From Ovis canadensis (lineage: Eukaryota; Chordata; Mammalia; Artiodactyla; Bovidae): DNA of 64,000 nucleotides. Both the position numbers and the translations under genes were made by a program. Shown here piece after piece: positions 43,170-54,924 of the stretch (its first letter is position 1; each line of letters starts with the position of its first letter). A model generated the notes under the pieces. The model made no database searches, had not been told where the DNA came from, and was given only the letters and a program-made list of their open reading frames with translations. Where the stretch lies: positions 120,268,501 to 120,332,500 of the forward strand of contig NC_091245.1 in assembly GCF_042477335.2 (NCBI RefSeq), in the 5' to 3' direction.

Positions 43170-43385
43170 AGAAACTGATAGGGACACTGATGCTCAGAGA
43201 GGTAAAATGATAAATTACCCAAGGCCACATGGCTGCTCTACATCAAATTCAAAATTCAAATTGAGGTCTGGTTTGAAAGTCCACACACCTTGCAGGATAG
43301 ATGACATCTCTAAAGAGCTCAGGACAGTGCCTGGCACACAACAATTGCTCAGTAAATATCTTTTACATCTTCTACTAAATTGTTA
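43170..43385 (+). repeat. MIR / L2 remnants
   Basis: GATGCTCAGAGAGGTAAAAT and ACCCAAGGCCACATGGCTGC are MIR core phrases (to about 43285). GGACAGTGCCTGGCACACAA and TCAGTAAATATCTTTT (43320-43375) match an L2-type 3' end. Confidence 0.65.
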
Positions 43386-44254
43386 GTCTTTAAATCAATT
43401 TGTTTTAAAAGTGTGGAATTATTGATTGACTAGTGAATTAATGATTCAGCATGAATCAGTTTTAGGCCCCAAAGATGTCAATTTGTTTCTGTTAGTGACA
43501 CTTTTCCCTCTTTCTTCCCTTTCTCCACCCCCCTCTGATGAGTGGGCAAGTTGTTTAGGGAGTGATAGGAGAGAGAACATCACAGGATACTGGAGGTTGG
43601 AGGGAATTCCAGGCATCTCTGGGAGGCAGAGCAGCTCAGCCAGCTGCTTGGGAGAGCAACTCTCACTTCACCAACATTGACTGCTGGGCCAGAGTTGCTG
43701 GAAGCATTTCTCTCCAAGTCACAGTAACTCTGCAAATGCTTCAGTAGAGCCCAGTCTTGACAAATGTCCATACTCTCCAAACCAGAGCAGAAGCTGGGGA
43801 GGAGGGCTGGGAGGCAAAAGGAAAGCATCAGAGTAGTAACTGCTCCTGGCCCTGCTCTGTGCCAGCTGCCACCAGCCTGCTGTGACCTCGCTCACATGGG
43901 GCTGCTAAGAGCTGTTTGGGGAGAACCAGGCATTCCTGAAAGGAACACAGAGCAACAAAGGCCCCTGTAGCAGGCAAAAGGGCAGATAGCAGGCATGACT
44001 CACTGGACGTTGAGACCCTGTGGCTCAAATGGATCATTGCCTTATTAGCATTTCCCAAACAAGAAGAAAATGTAAACAAGCGCTCAGAGAGGAAGCAAGG
44101 CAATGGCTTCCTGTTTCCCCTCTCTCCCCACCAACACCACTGCCCCAGAGAACACAGAGCAAGAAAGTTCCCAGAGTTGTGTTGCTCTTATGGAACCCAT
44201 TCTGGGAAGCCGGCTGACCACCTCTCAGCTCCACTCCAGTTAGCCTACTGACCA
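43386..44254. other. Intergenic single-copy sequence
   Basis: Moderately GC-rich with no recognisable repeat or coding domain. Short frames on both strands are unremarkable. Confidence 0.5.
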
Positions 44255-44430
44255 ACATAACAATCCTGCAAAGCTGGTATTAATATCCCCCTTTTACAGA
44301 TGGGAAGATCTGGCTGAAAAGAATTAAGTGATGTGCTCAGGATCACAATGTAAGTAAGGAAGCAGGGATTTGAACCTAGATATGTCTGACTTTAAGGCCA
44401 ATTTTTTCTACCACACCATTTTCCTTTAAA
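44255..44430 (+). repeat. MIR SINE remnant
   Basis: Shows the MIR order: CCCCCTTTTACAGATGGGAA, GATGTGCTCAGGATCACA, GCAGGGATTTGAACCTAGAT, then TCTGACTTTAAGGCCAA. It is well preserved for this family. Confidence 0.85.
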
Positions 44431-45354
44431 AAGATCTATGGCCAGGGAGGAATTAAAAGCACAATTGCAAAAAAACCTGAAATCAAATTGTAGGCTGCTG
44501 ACAGATTGACCATCCAGAAGATACAGTCCCTGAACAAAGCCCAAGCTCAGACTGGCTTTCCTCCATCCAGCATGTTAGCCTGCTCACTAATAATCAGTCC
44601 AGTGAGAAAGAGTTCCAGGAAGATGACAAGCCCAGAACCCCCAGGGACCGCTGTTAAATAGGAGCTTTACTTAAAGGATGGTATGTTCAAAGAGGTTGAG
44701 ATTTCCACACGCTTTCTCTTCTGACTCCCAGGAGAGAAGCTTTCATTCCAGGGAGTCACAATATTTGCGCATCTTTCAGACAGCTTTCTCTTTTTAAAGC
44801 TGCACAGCATAGGCGGTTGTGGAGCTCTCAATTTATTACAAAGGCTGCTGGGAGAGATGCAGAGAGCTGGAGGGTGTGTGTGTGAGAGAGAGAAAAAGAG
44901 AGCAGAGAGAGAGAAACAGAAGCAGACAAGAGATATTAGGCAAATCACTCATCCTCACAGTCCCTTAAACAGAAGAAACATGCCCCATCTTTGAGAGCAG
45001 TGCACTCAAGATGAATGAGGATTTCAGTTATTGAAACCAAGTCCCCCTAAGACCAAGTTCCTTTACTGAGTTTATGATGCCAACACCTGTTCAACTCCAG
45101 ATTGAGGAGTATCAAAAAAAGGGGGGTTGAAATGGAGCAGGACCCTGTGGTACCCCCTAGTATACAAAAGCCTTTACATGTCGCCTGTTTCTTATTTGTA
45201 GGGAAAAGGCTACAGCCTTCCTGACCTTCCCTGAGTTCCAAAGGGGAGATTCAGTTCCTAATTAGGGAAGAGAGGGAATGAAGAAACAGCGGGGTGGTCA
45301 GGAAACAGTAGTGTGGGATAAAGCAATGTCCTCCTTGAGGGGTATATGTAAGAC
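44431..45354. other. Intergenic single-copy sequence
   Basis: No gene. A GAGA-rich patch at about 44875-44925 and an A-run near 45114 are the only low-complexity parts. A 93-codon antisense frame at 44667-44948 has no domain. Confidence 0.5.
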
Positions 45355-45425
45355 CCATGGATCAAGCCTGTGCTCCCTGCAATGAAAGTGTGGATTCTTA
45401 ACCAGTGGACCGCCAGGGAAGTCCA
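45355..45425 (-). mobile_element. tRNA-derived SINE head fragment
   Basis: Reverse complement of a cetartiodactyl SINE head: TTCTTAACCAGTGGACCGCC and AGGGAAGTCC. Confidence 0.7.
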
Positions 45426-45484
45426 GTTTTAAGCAAAGTTTTAATCAATATATCTCGACCGGTTTTTTTCTACTGGAGCTAAGC

Positions 45485-45520
45485 CTCCCCGCTCCCCCAC
45501 CCCCACCCCCCCCCCACCCA
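45485..45520. repeat. C-rich low-complexity run
   Basis: Nearly pure C with occasional A or G over about 36 bp. On the - strand it is a G-run that could in principle form a quadruplex. Confidence 0.85.
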
Positions 45521-45691
45521 GGTGGAGGCTGTAACTTGAGGCTGAGCACAAGTACTTAGACCTGCAGATTGGTTGGAATCAGATGGCTGATAATTGAGAT
45601 GTGACCCCCATTACCTTATCACCAACCAATCAGAAGAAAGTCACATGCCCTGCAGCCTTTCTCCCCCAGGTTTTGTCTAAACACTTCCCTG

Positions 45692-46000
45692 AGAGCTTCA
45701 CTAGTGGTTCAGTGGTAAAGAATCCACCTGCCAACGCAGGAGGCAAGGACTCGATCCCTGATCTGGGAAGATCCCACATGCCCATGCGACACAGCTATTG
45801 AGCCTGTGCTATAGAACCTACGAGTCACAGCTACTGAGCCCACGTGCCTAGAGGCCACGCTCCACAGGAGACACCACAATGAGAAGCCCAAGCACTGCAA
45901 TGAAGAGTAGCCCCTGCTCACCACAACTAGAGAACCCTCACAGCAACGAAGACCCAGCACAGCCAAAAATAAACAGATAAATAAAATGGTTTCTTAGAAG
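45692..46000 (+). mobile_element. CHR-type (CHRS/CHR-2) tRNA-Glu SINE, complete
   Basis: The head (GTGGTTCAGTGGTAAAGAAT) is followed by the diagnostic CHR body (AGCTACTGAGCCCACGTGCC, GAAGAGTAGCCCCTGCTCAC) and an AATAAA-type A-rich tail. The direct repeat ACACTTCCCTG at 45681-45691 and 46001-46011 flanks it. The family is shared among whales, hippos and ruminants, so it predates the BovB-era SINEs here. Confidence 0.93.
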
Positions 46001-46189
46001 ACACTTCCCTGTGACTGTTAAGGAGTTTGAGCTTTTTGAACAAGAGCTGCCCATTCTCCTTGCTTGGGCCTTGCAATAAACCTTTCTTTTCTCCAAATTC
46101 CACTGTTTTGGTTTGCTTGCCCTCACTGTGCGTGAGGCACCCAAACCTGGGATCAACAACAGTATGAGCAAAATTCAGCCAAATAGGTT

Positions 46190-46457
46190 TGCTGCTGCTG
46201 CTAAGTCGCCCCAGTCGTGTCCAACTCTGTGCGACCCCATAGACGGCAGCCCACCAGGCTTCCCTGTCCCTGGGATTCTCCAGGCAAGAACACTGGAGTG
46301 GGTTGCCATTTCCTTCTCCAATGCATGAAAGTGAAAAGTGAAAGTGAAAGCGCTCAGTCGTGTCCAACTCTGTGCGACCCCATAGACAGCAGCCCACCAG
46401 GCTCCCCCGTCCATGGGATTTTCCAGGCAAGAGTACTGGAGTGGGGTGCCATTGCCT
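46190..46457 (-). mobile_element. BOV-A2 SINE, complete dimer
   Basis: The reversed CAG tail (GCTGCTGCTGCTAAGTCGCC) is followed by two monomers separated by ATGAAAGTGAAAAGTGAAAG. The element ends at GGGGTGCCATTGCC. Confidence 0.95.
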
Positions 46458-47287
46458 ATAGACAAACATTATATTTATTAATCAACAATACTTGGGACCT
46501 GCTATAAAAGATCACTCTAGTTGATTTCATCCATTCATTTCTTCTTTCAATTCACAAGCACAGATGGAGTTTTTACTAGGGGACAAGAATTTTTCTGGGT
46601 GCTGGAAATGGAAAGATGAATGAAACACAATGTCTTTCTCTGAAGAGTCTGAATACAGTCCAGCAGATTCTCTAATGAAAGGCACTTCAGAGCCCAGAGG
46701 CTACTTTGGCTTGAAATCCCAGTGTTAGAATCTTTCCTTTGAGTTAAGGCACCAGCTACAGTTACAGCTATAGTCTGTGAATTAAGGGTAGCTCAGTGGC
46801 ATGGATTAGCTAGTGTCCCTTTGAAATGAGACAGACACTGAGAAAGAAAGTTTTGATGGAGGAATATCAAAAGGTTCAAGAGTCTAAAAATTGTCAGTGG
46901 AATAACAAAGGACACGTGAGGCCATTTACAAATCAAAAAGAGGACCTCTTTCCACCTCTCTTCTCTGTTGTTTTATGTCTCTTAAGATACACACATCTTT
47001 GCACACAATGCAGTGAGCACAGCACTCTTTATGTTTTTTTAAAGTCTGTGTGTGTCAGCATTGTAGTCAAGCCAATCAATGTTTTTCGTTTGATCATGAA
47101 AATTGTGAAGTTTTAGGCAATAATGTTTCCTGGACGCAACAACACTGTTTCCAATGTGATTTCAAACTAGATGATTTTTCAAATTGTATTTATTATTATA
47201 AATAACTTCACCACCCCATGACAATAAACAGTATAAATCAAGTACTCTAAACTCTGGTCTTGTAGCCCTGATCTTCAGTGAAATCTC
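46458..47287. other. Intergenic sequence with an ancient repeat
   Basis: About 46535-46660 (TTTTTCTGGGTGCTGGAAAT, AAGATGAATGAAACACAATG) looks like the same old repeat class as 42465. The rest is single-copy and without a gene. Confidence 0.5.
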
Positions 47288-47398
47288 AGCTTTTTTTTTT
47301 TTTTTTTGAGTCTACAGTCTCTTTTCTTCAATCTGTATTGGAGGATAATTGATTTACAATGTTGTGTTAGTTTCAGGTGTACAGCAAAGTGAATCAAT

Positions 47399-47444
<46 letters not shown>

Positions 47445-48045
47445 CACACTCTTTTTTAGATTCTTTTCCCATATAGGCTGTTACAGAGTATTGACTGGAG
47501 TTCCCTATGCTATACAGGAGGTTCTTATTAATTATCAGTTTTATGTATCATAATGTATATATATCAATCCCAATCTCCCAACTGATTCCTCCTGCCCTTA
47601 CTCCCTGGTAGCCATAAGTCTGTTTTCCACATATGTAACTTTATTTCTATTTCGTAAATAAGTTGATTTGTACCATTTTTCAAGATTCCACATATAAGCA
47701 ATATTATATGGTATTTGTCTTTCTGTGTCTGACTTAAGTTCACTCAGTATGAGAAGCTCTAGATGCATCCACGTTGCTGCAAATGGCACTATTTTGTTCC
47801 TTGTACAGGCCACATCTTCCTCATCTATCCCTCTGCTGATGGGCGTCTAGGGTGCTTCCATGCCCGGCTATTGTAAACAGTGCTACAGGGGATGTTGTGG
47901 TGCTTGTCTCTTTTGGAATTATGGTTCTCCCTGGGTATGTGCCCAGGAGTGGGGTTGCTGGATCATATGGGGAGCTCTATTCTTTAGTTTTTTAAGGAAA
48001 CTCTATACTGTTCTCTATAGTGGCTATACCAGTTTACATTCAGCT
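47288..48045 (-). mobile_element. L1 3' end
   Basis: A T-run at 47291-47307 (reversed poly(A)) is followed by the L1 3'UTR (GTGTTAGTTTCAGGTGTACA). The C-terminal ORF2 sequence, on the - strand, runs up to about 48045. The element is 5'-truncated and interrupted by a (CA)n/(TA)n run. Confidence 0.92.
47402..47443. repeat. (CA)n-(TA)n microsatellite inside L1
   Basis: About 15 CA units followed by about 6 TA units at a position where L1 3'UTRs often carry expansions. Confidence 0.95.
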
Positions 48046-48106
48046 AAAGCGAGGGTGAGTGTGTTGGCTCCAGAGTCAGGCTGAAATGTTTTTTAAGGAT
48101 AGTTTT

Positions 48107-48333
48107 GGGCTTCCCTGGTGGCTCAGAGGTTAAAGCATCTGCCTTCAATGTTGGAGACCTGGGTTTGATCCCTGGGTTGGGAAGATCCCCTTGAGAAGGA
48201 AATGGCAACCCGCTCCAGTATTCTTGCCTGGAGAATCCCATGGATGGAGGAGACTGGTGGGCTACAGTCCATGGGGTCGCAAAGAGTCAGACACGACTGA
48301 GCGACTTCACTTCACTTCACTTCACTTCACTTT
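48107..48333 (+). mobile_element. Bov-tA SINE, complete
   Basis: Complete head (GGCTTCCCTGGTGGCTCAGA), body and expanded ACTTC tail (five to six ACTTC units). The B box is GGTTTGATCC, one change from consensus. Confidence 0.95.
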
Positions 48334-48360
48334 GCTAGTCTAGATGTGTGATCTATCAGG

Positions 48361-48481
48361 TAATTGAATTTCTCTAAATCTACTTCATCTGTAAAATGGG
48401 TGGAGTGGGTTGTCATGCCCTTCTCCACCCATGCCCTCCTCCATGCATTTTACCTGAAGTAGATTTAGAGAAATTCAATTA
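48361..48481. repeat. Nested snap-back inverted repeat
   Basis: The outer arms 48361-48398 and 48446-48481 are reverse complements. The outermost 27 bp are perfect (arm starts TAATTGAATTTCTCTAAATC), followed by a small indel, then GTAAAATG. A second inner pair, ATGGGTGGAG (48396-48405) and CTCCACCCAT (48423-48432), lies inside the loop. Neither arm is part of a recognised element, although the left arm contains MIR-like CATCTGTAAAATGGG. Confidence 0.95.
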
Positions 48482-49579
48482 TGCTTTACTTGACCTCACA
48501 ATTACAAAATGCTCTAACAAATATGGCATGGAATTTTAGAACTCCATGGGCCGTTCTGATTCTCTTACTTTATTTTAACTATCATTCCCAGACCTCTAAA
48601 TCAAAGACTGATATCATAACAAACCCTGGACACATAATTTTTAATTGAATTGACTATATATGGATGTTTCTTCAGTTGAATGTCCTGACCATGTCTGGAG
48701 TTATTTTCTATGTTTGTTCCTTTTTCCTCCGAGGAGATATATTTGATCTGAGACCATCTGTTATTTTCTGTAACAATTTTCTCATTTGGCTTTGAGCTAG
48801 CTGCTGGAATCAGATGTGCTACCTCAGATTTGTTAGTTTACACCAAAAACATTATTAATACCTACTGCTTGAGAATGTTCTGGTAAAGTGAGAATGACCT
48901 TTGTTAGTAATGCCACTATCAGCTTTCCTAATTAAGTTGTTTGAATGCTATGATTTAGGTACTCTGAAGAAGACAGAAGAGAAATGGAGCCCCTGCTGAT
49001 GTCATTCTGAAGCAGAGGTACACCTCTTCACAGTGTCAATAAAAGAGCTGCGTCTATTACAGGCGCTCAGCAATCCCACTGTGGAACTATGGGGAGCCAC
49101 AGCTGAAGGATGTTGGTGATTAGTGACCACTGCAGACTTCTGCCATCCCGAGAGTAAAGGCACTGCTTAATTGCTTGGGTTAACTGCTCTTGTCTGAAAG
49201 AAACATTGAGAATGATAGGAAATCTCTCCATGTCAAAAGTATTTTTTGTAAGACGTTCAGTTTCCAGATTAGAAAAGACAAAACTACACTCACTGATCAA
49301 TTAGAGAGTAAATTAAAGAATTAAAAGAGTGGATAATGAAGTGCAAACTGGAATGATACAGACCGTTATACTTTCTTTTTAAACATTATTGAGATTTCCT
49401 TCTTCCATTACCAAAAAAGAAAAAAATAGAAAAGAAATTCTCAGTGAAGCAAGTTTGTAACATAAAGAAAAACACACACAAGAAAATCATATCACCTGGA
49501 GATAGTCACTGTTTTGACATTTCTCTATGCATATATAAATATGTACTTTATATACTCAAAATCACATTATACAGACTAT
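48482..49579. other. Intergenic single-copy sequence
   Basis: AT-rich, no gene or recognisable young repeat. Confidence 0.5.
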
Positions 49580-49590
49580 TTTTTAAACTT

Positions 49591-52124
49591 CAGTTCAGTT
49601 AAGTTGCTCAGTTGTGTCCAACTCTTTATGACCCCATGGACCACAGCACGTAAGATTTCCATGTCCATCATCAACTCCTTGAGCTTGCTCAAATTCATGT
49701 TCATCGAGTTGGTGATGACATCCAACCATCTCATCCTCTGTCGTCCTCTTCTCCTTCTGCCTTCAAGCTTTCACAGCATCAGGGTCTTTTCTAGTGTGTC
49801 AGTTCTTTGCCATCAGGTTGCCAAAGTACTGGAGCTTTACCTTCAGCATCAGTCCTTCCGATGAATATTCAGGACTGATTTCCTTTAGGATGGACTGGTT
49901 GCATCTCCTTGCAGTCCTAGGGACTCTCAAGAGTCTTCTCCAACACTCCACACTCCAACTGGAGTCTTCTCCAGTCTTTTGATGTTCAAAAGCATCAATT
50001 CTTTGGCACTCAGCCATCTTTATAGTTCAACTCTCACATCCATACATGACTACTGGAAAAACCATAGCTTTGATTAGATGGACCTTTGTTGGCAAAGTAA
50101 TGTCTCTGTTTTTTAATATGCTGTCTAGGTTGGTCATAACTTTTCTTCGAAGGAGCAAGCGTCTTTTAATTTCATGGCTGCAGTCACCATCAGCAGTGAG
50201 TTTGGAGCCCCCCAAAATAAAGTTTGACACTGTTTTCACTGTTTCCCCATCTATTTGCCATGAAGTTATGGGACCAGATGCCATGATCTTAGTTTTCTGA
50301 ATGTTGAGTTTTAAGCCAACTTTTTCACTCTCATCTTTCACATTATCAAGAGGCTCTTTAGTTCTTTGCTTTCTGCCATAAAGGTGGTGTCATCTGCATA
50401 TCTGAGGTTATTGACATTTCTCCAAATGATATGATATTTCTCCATATTATATAGATATTTCTCCATATGATATGATCCAACAGAAGTTGGCAATTTGATC
50501 TCTGGTTCCTCTGCCTTTTCTAAATCGAGTTTGAACATCTGGAAATTCTCAGTTCAGGCCTGCTGAGGCCTGGCTTGGAGAATTTGGGGCATTACTTTGC
50601 CAGCGGGTGAAATGAGTGCAATTGTGCAATAGTTTGAACCTTCTTTGGCATTGTCTTTCTTTGGGATTGAAATGAAAACTGACCTTTCCCAGTCCTGCAG
50701 CCACTGCTGAGTTTTCCAAATTTGCTGGCATATTGAGTACAGCACTTTCACAGCATCATCTTTTAGGATTGGAAATAACTCAGCTGGAATTCCATCACCT
50801 CTACTAGTTTTGTTCATAGCCGTGCTTCCTAAAGCTCACTTGACTTAGCACTCCAGGATGTCTGGTTCTAGGTAAGTGATCACACCATCTCAGTTATCTG
50901 GATCATTAAGATTTTTTTTTTTTTGGTATAGTTCTTCTGTGTATTCTTGCCACCTCTTCTGAATATCTTCTGCTTCTGTTAGGTCCATACCATTTCTGAC
51001 CTTTATTGTGCCCATTTTTGCATGAAATGTTCCCTTGGTATCTCTAATTTCTTGAAGAGATCTCTAATCTTTCCCATTCTATTATTTTCCTCTATTGCTT
51101 TGCACTGATCACTTAGGAAGGCTTTCTTATCTCTCCTTGCTATTCTTTGGAACTCTGCATTCAGATGGATATATCTTTCCTTTTCTCCTTTGCCTTTCAT
51201 TTCTCCTCTTTTCTCAGTTATTTGTAAGACCTCCTCAGACAACCATTTTGCCTTTTTGCATTTCTTTTTCTTGGGGATGGTCTTGATCACTGCCTCCTGT
51301 ACGGTGTTACAAACCTATGTCTACAGTGCTTCAGGCACTCTATCAGATCTAATCTCTTGATTCTATTTGTCACTTCCACTGTGTAATCATAAGGGATTTG
51401 ATTTAGGTCATACCTGAATGACCTAGTGGTTTTCCCTATTTTCTTCAATATAAGTCTGAGTTTGGCAATAAGGAGTTTATGATCTAAGCTACAGTCAGCT
51501 CCCACTCTTGTCTTTGCTGACTGCATAGAGCTTCAGCATCTTTGACTGCAGAATAGAATCAATCTGATTTTGGTATTGACCATCTGTTGATGTCCATGTG
51601 TAGAGTAGTCTCTTGTGTTGTTGGAAGAGGGTGTTTGCTATGACCCACGCATTCTCTTGGCAAAACTCTGTTAGCCTTTGCCCTGCTTCATTTTGTACTC
51701 CAAGGCCAAACTTGCCTGTTCCTCCAGGTATTTCTTGACTTCCTACTTTTGCATTCCAGTCCCCTATGATAAAAAGGACATCCTTTTTGGTGTTAGTTCT
51801 AAAAGGTCTTGTAGGTCATCATAGAACCTTTCAGCTTCAGCTTCTTCAACATTAGTGTTTGGGGCATAGACTTGAATTACAGTGATATTAAATGGTTTGT
51901 CTTGGAAATGAACAGAGATCATCCTGTCATTTTTCAGATTGTATCCAAGTACTGCATTTTGGAGTCTTTTGTTGACTGTGAGGGCTACTCCACTTTTTCT
52001 AAGGGATTCTTGCCTTAGAAAGAATAGTAGTAGATATAATGGTCATCTGAATTAAATTTGCCCATTCCGGTCCATTTTAGTTCATCGATTCCTAAAATGT
52101 CAATGTTTACTCTTGCCATTAACA
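49591..52124 (-). mobile_element. BovB LINE, 5'-truncated with an internal deletion
   Basis: From the tail CAGTTCAGTTAAGTTGCTCA to the endonuclease start near 52115. The 11-bp direct repeat TTTTTAAACTT at 49580-49590 and 52125-52135 marks the insertion. Catalytic YADD is present near 50395 (LRYADDTTFMAES). Just beyond it several hundred bases of the reverse transcriptase are missing and replaced by an AT-rich repeated filler (about 50415-50475). Frameshifts are common. Confidence 0.94.
50415..50478. repeat. AT-rich triplicated filler at a BovB deletion junction
   Basis: The motif ATTTCTCCA followed by AATGATATGAT, TATTATATAGAT or TATGATATGAT occurs three times in a row. The first ATTTCTCC belongs to BovB, and the extra copies fill the gap where the reverse transcriptase centre is deleted. 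Confidence 0.85.
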
Positions 52125-52135
52125 TTTTTAAACTT

Positions 52136-52924
52136 AATATTCACTTAATAGTTTTCCCATATAAGATACTTTTAATAAACTTTATAGTATTTTTAGCTTT
52201 GATCTGGAACTCATTTTGCAAATTTCTATGATTGATTAATTACTTATATTTTCTTGCTTTCCTGTAATAAACAGTATTGAGATGAGTAACCTTATACATA
52301 CCTGGTTGTGTATCTGTGTAGTTATTTCTTCAGAATAAATTCCTATGCATACATACAGAAAACCAAAAACTTCTTTGTAATATGTTGCCAATTTGCCTTC
52401 TAGACCATCTGTATAAATTCATTATCAGTAATAGTACCAAGTTCTCACATCCCACCTGTGCTGGTTATTATCAACATATGCGCACTTTTGCTAATACAAA
52501 ATAATTGTTTGAATTCTAATTAAAGCTAAGATTATTTGATGCTTCCTGCTGCCAGGTACTGGGCTAATGCCTTAAGAGATAATGAAGTCAGCCATTTTTA
52601 GGTCCTCCATCAGCCCAACCAAGCAACACCAACCTTCTAGTCTGGGCGATTCATAATCCATTGCTCTTAAAGAGACCAGAAACTAAAACCCCATTGCCCT
52701 TGAGTCCATCTTTCATCTGGTACTGCTCACGAGCCAGTGCTCTGGCACCAGCTCTCTGTGCATTATGCCCAGGATGCTCTGTACTTCCTGGCTCTACCTG
52801 CACACCCACTGCCCTCCACTTCCAACCCACCCTCTTTAGGTACTTTTTCTTTATAGATTCTGCTTTGAAATGTCTTTCTTATTCAGTAATTCATACATGA
52901 ACATTTATATTTACACATAGAGAT
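52136..52924. other. AT-rich intergenic sequence
   Basis: No gene. About 52250-52500 may be a very old L1 remnant on the - strand, too diverged to assert. Confidence 0.4.
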
Positions 52925-53125
52925 GTTCATTGTATTTCCTCACAGCTCCTTGTATTTTTGGAAGGTTGGTAATGATGTCCCCTTTTGCATTCTTGACTTC
53001 AGTAATTTCTGTCTTTTTTTTCTTTTTTTATTGCTCAGTCTAACTAAAGACTTGTCACTTGTGTTGATTTTTATTCAAAGAACCAACTTTTTATTGATTT
53101 TCTCCATCGTTTATTTTATTTATTC
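52925..53125 (-). mobile_element. L1 ORF2 fragment
   Basis: The run CAAAGAACCAACTTTTTATT, then GATTTTCTCCATCGTTTATT is the reverse strand of the L1 ORF2 region before the reverse transcriptase (SWFFE... in related copies). It lies directly beside an L1 3' end on the same strand. As the two segments come from different parts of L1, this is either two elements or one with a deletion. Confidence 0.65.
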
Positions 53126-53992
53126 CTTTTTTAAATTTTTAAAATGTTATATATATAATTAATTCACAATATTGTGTTAGTTTCAGGTGTACAGCAAAGC
53201 GATTTAGTTATACAGATTCATATATTTCTTCTTTTTCAAATTATTTTTCCACATAGACTATTACAGAGTATTGAGTATAGTTTCCTGTGATGCACAATAG
53301 ATCCTTGTTGATTATCTGCTTTACATATAGTAGTGTGCATGTGTCAATCCCAACCTCCCAATTCATCCACCTCGTCCATTTCCCCCTTGGTATCCACAAG
53401 TCTGCCCTCTAAGTCTATGAGTATGTTTCTGTTCTGTAAATAAGTTCACTGGCATCATTTCTTTAGATTCCACATGTGTGATATCATATGATATTTGTCT
53501 TTCTCTGACTTACTTCACTTCGTATGATAATCTCTACGTCCATCCATGTTGCTGCAAATGACATTATTTCATTGTGTTTTATGGCTGAGAAATATTCCAT
53601 TGTATACACGTACCGCATCTTCTTTATCCATCCCTCTATTGATGGACGTTTAGGTTACTTCCACATCCTAGTTACTGTTACCAGTGCTGCAATGGACACT
53701 GAGGTGCATGTATCTTTTCAAATCATGGTGTTCTCCACACATATGCCCAGGAGTAGGATTGCTTGATTAAATGGTAGCTCTATTTTTAGCTTTTTAAGAA
53801 ACTGTTCTCCATAGTAGCTGTACCAATTTACATTCCCACCAACAGTGTAAGAGGGTTCCCTTTTCTCCATACCTTCTCTAGCATTCATTGTTTGTAGACA
53901 TTTTGATGAAGGCCATTCTGACCAGTGTGAGGGGGTACCTCATTGTAGTTTGGATTTGCATTTCTCTAATGATTAGTGAAGCTAGACAACGT
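53126..53992 (-). mobile_element. L1 3' end
   Basis: Begins with an AT-rich tail and 3'UTR (TTAGTTTCAGGTGTACAGCA). It continues through the C-terminal ORF2 coding region on the - strand (ATTCCCACCAACAGTGTAAG at about 53832, CACATATGCCCAGGAGTAGG) to about 53992. It is 5'-truncated and better preserved than the copy at 47288. Confidence 0.93.
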
Positions 53993-54734
53993 TATCCTTG
54001 ACTGTGGTAGATTAATTAAGCTGTGCCCCAGACCCCTAAGAGAATGCCTTTACTCATGCTCCCTTGGCAAGTTGCTGCAGAATTGTGGTGCAGGAGCAAA
54101 ATGCCCTTTGTAATAATTATCAGTGTGTGTTTATGTGCATGTGTGAAGTACTCAACTTATCTCTGTTCAACACCTAAGAGACTGCCCTAGAAAGCATGAA
54201 ACTTAAAACATTCTGCAATTAAAGCAGAAATTGGCAATTTGGATATCAGCCAAAGGAAACTGATCTAATACTAAGTAAAAATTTGATGTCAAGGCAGAGT
54301 TCAGAGTACTGAAAGGGCAGGTAGAACATTCCCACAGCACAGGCAGGAATGACAGGCTCCCATCCTAGATGCAGGGTTAAACTGCTGGGACCTAGAGCTG
54401 TCAATTACATCACACCTACCTCAAGTGAAGGACAGCTCTGAGCAGCTTCCCAAGTTTCATCTTGAAGGACATCAGAGACTGTTCCTATTGATGCCAGAAA
54501 GCCAGGAAGCCAGAATTCTCCAGCACCTTCCCTTACTCTTGTTCTTCTTCTCTTTTGTTTTCTTCTAGTCCCTGAGTTAAAGAGTATAGAGAGAAGAGAG
54601 AATAAAACTTCCTCAGAGTCACAAGCCTCTGATTGTTTTCTCCTCTTTCCTAGACTGAAACAAGCATCTAGAGAGGAAAAAAAATTCTACTCATAACCAT
54701 CCTAAGTATTTCAATGGAAAGCTCTGAGCAGCAA
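53993..54734. other. Intergenic sequence, possibly old LTR
   Basis: No gene. An AATAAAA at about 54600 after a pyrimidine-rich stretch hints at an LTR or transcript end, but I cannot assign a family. Confidence 0.4.
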
Positions 54735-54740
54735 TGTCAA

Positions 54741-54870
54741 TGTAAGCTGAAGAGTGCTACAGAGACAGGAAGGGGACAGGGCACAATCTTTAAAAGAATG
54801 ACAGCCATGGAAGTTATAACCAAACTGGTTATAATCAACTAGGCCCAAGAGGGGATACAATTTACTTCCT
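54741..54870 (+). mobile_element. ERV1-type LTR, left part (U3)
   Basis: Begins with a plausible TGTAAGCTGAAGAG end and continues into GACAGCCATGGAAGTTATAA and AGGCCCAAGAGGGGATACAA, where BovB interrupts it. The pairing with 58546-58990 is inferred from position and LTR-like composition; no internal viral genes are present. Confidence 0.5.
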
Positions 54871-54924
54871 GTGACCGGCACACTTAGCACTGGCAGCTGC
54901 AACCGGCGCACATAGCGCGGCCGA

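Noticed and set aside
44667-44948. 93-codon antisense frame resembling a signal or membrane segment
   Set aside because: The hydrophobic start comes from a GAGA-rich simple sequence read backwards. There is no supporting homology or splice context.
46113-46507. Open frames over BOV-A2 and similar frames at 37371-37655 and 59180-59517
   Set aside because: BOV-A2 SINEs are often open in several frames. All three sit exactly on SINE dimers.
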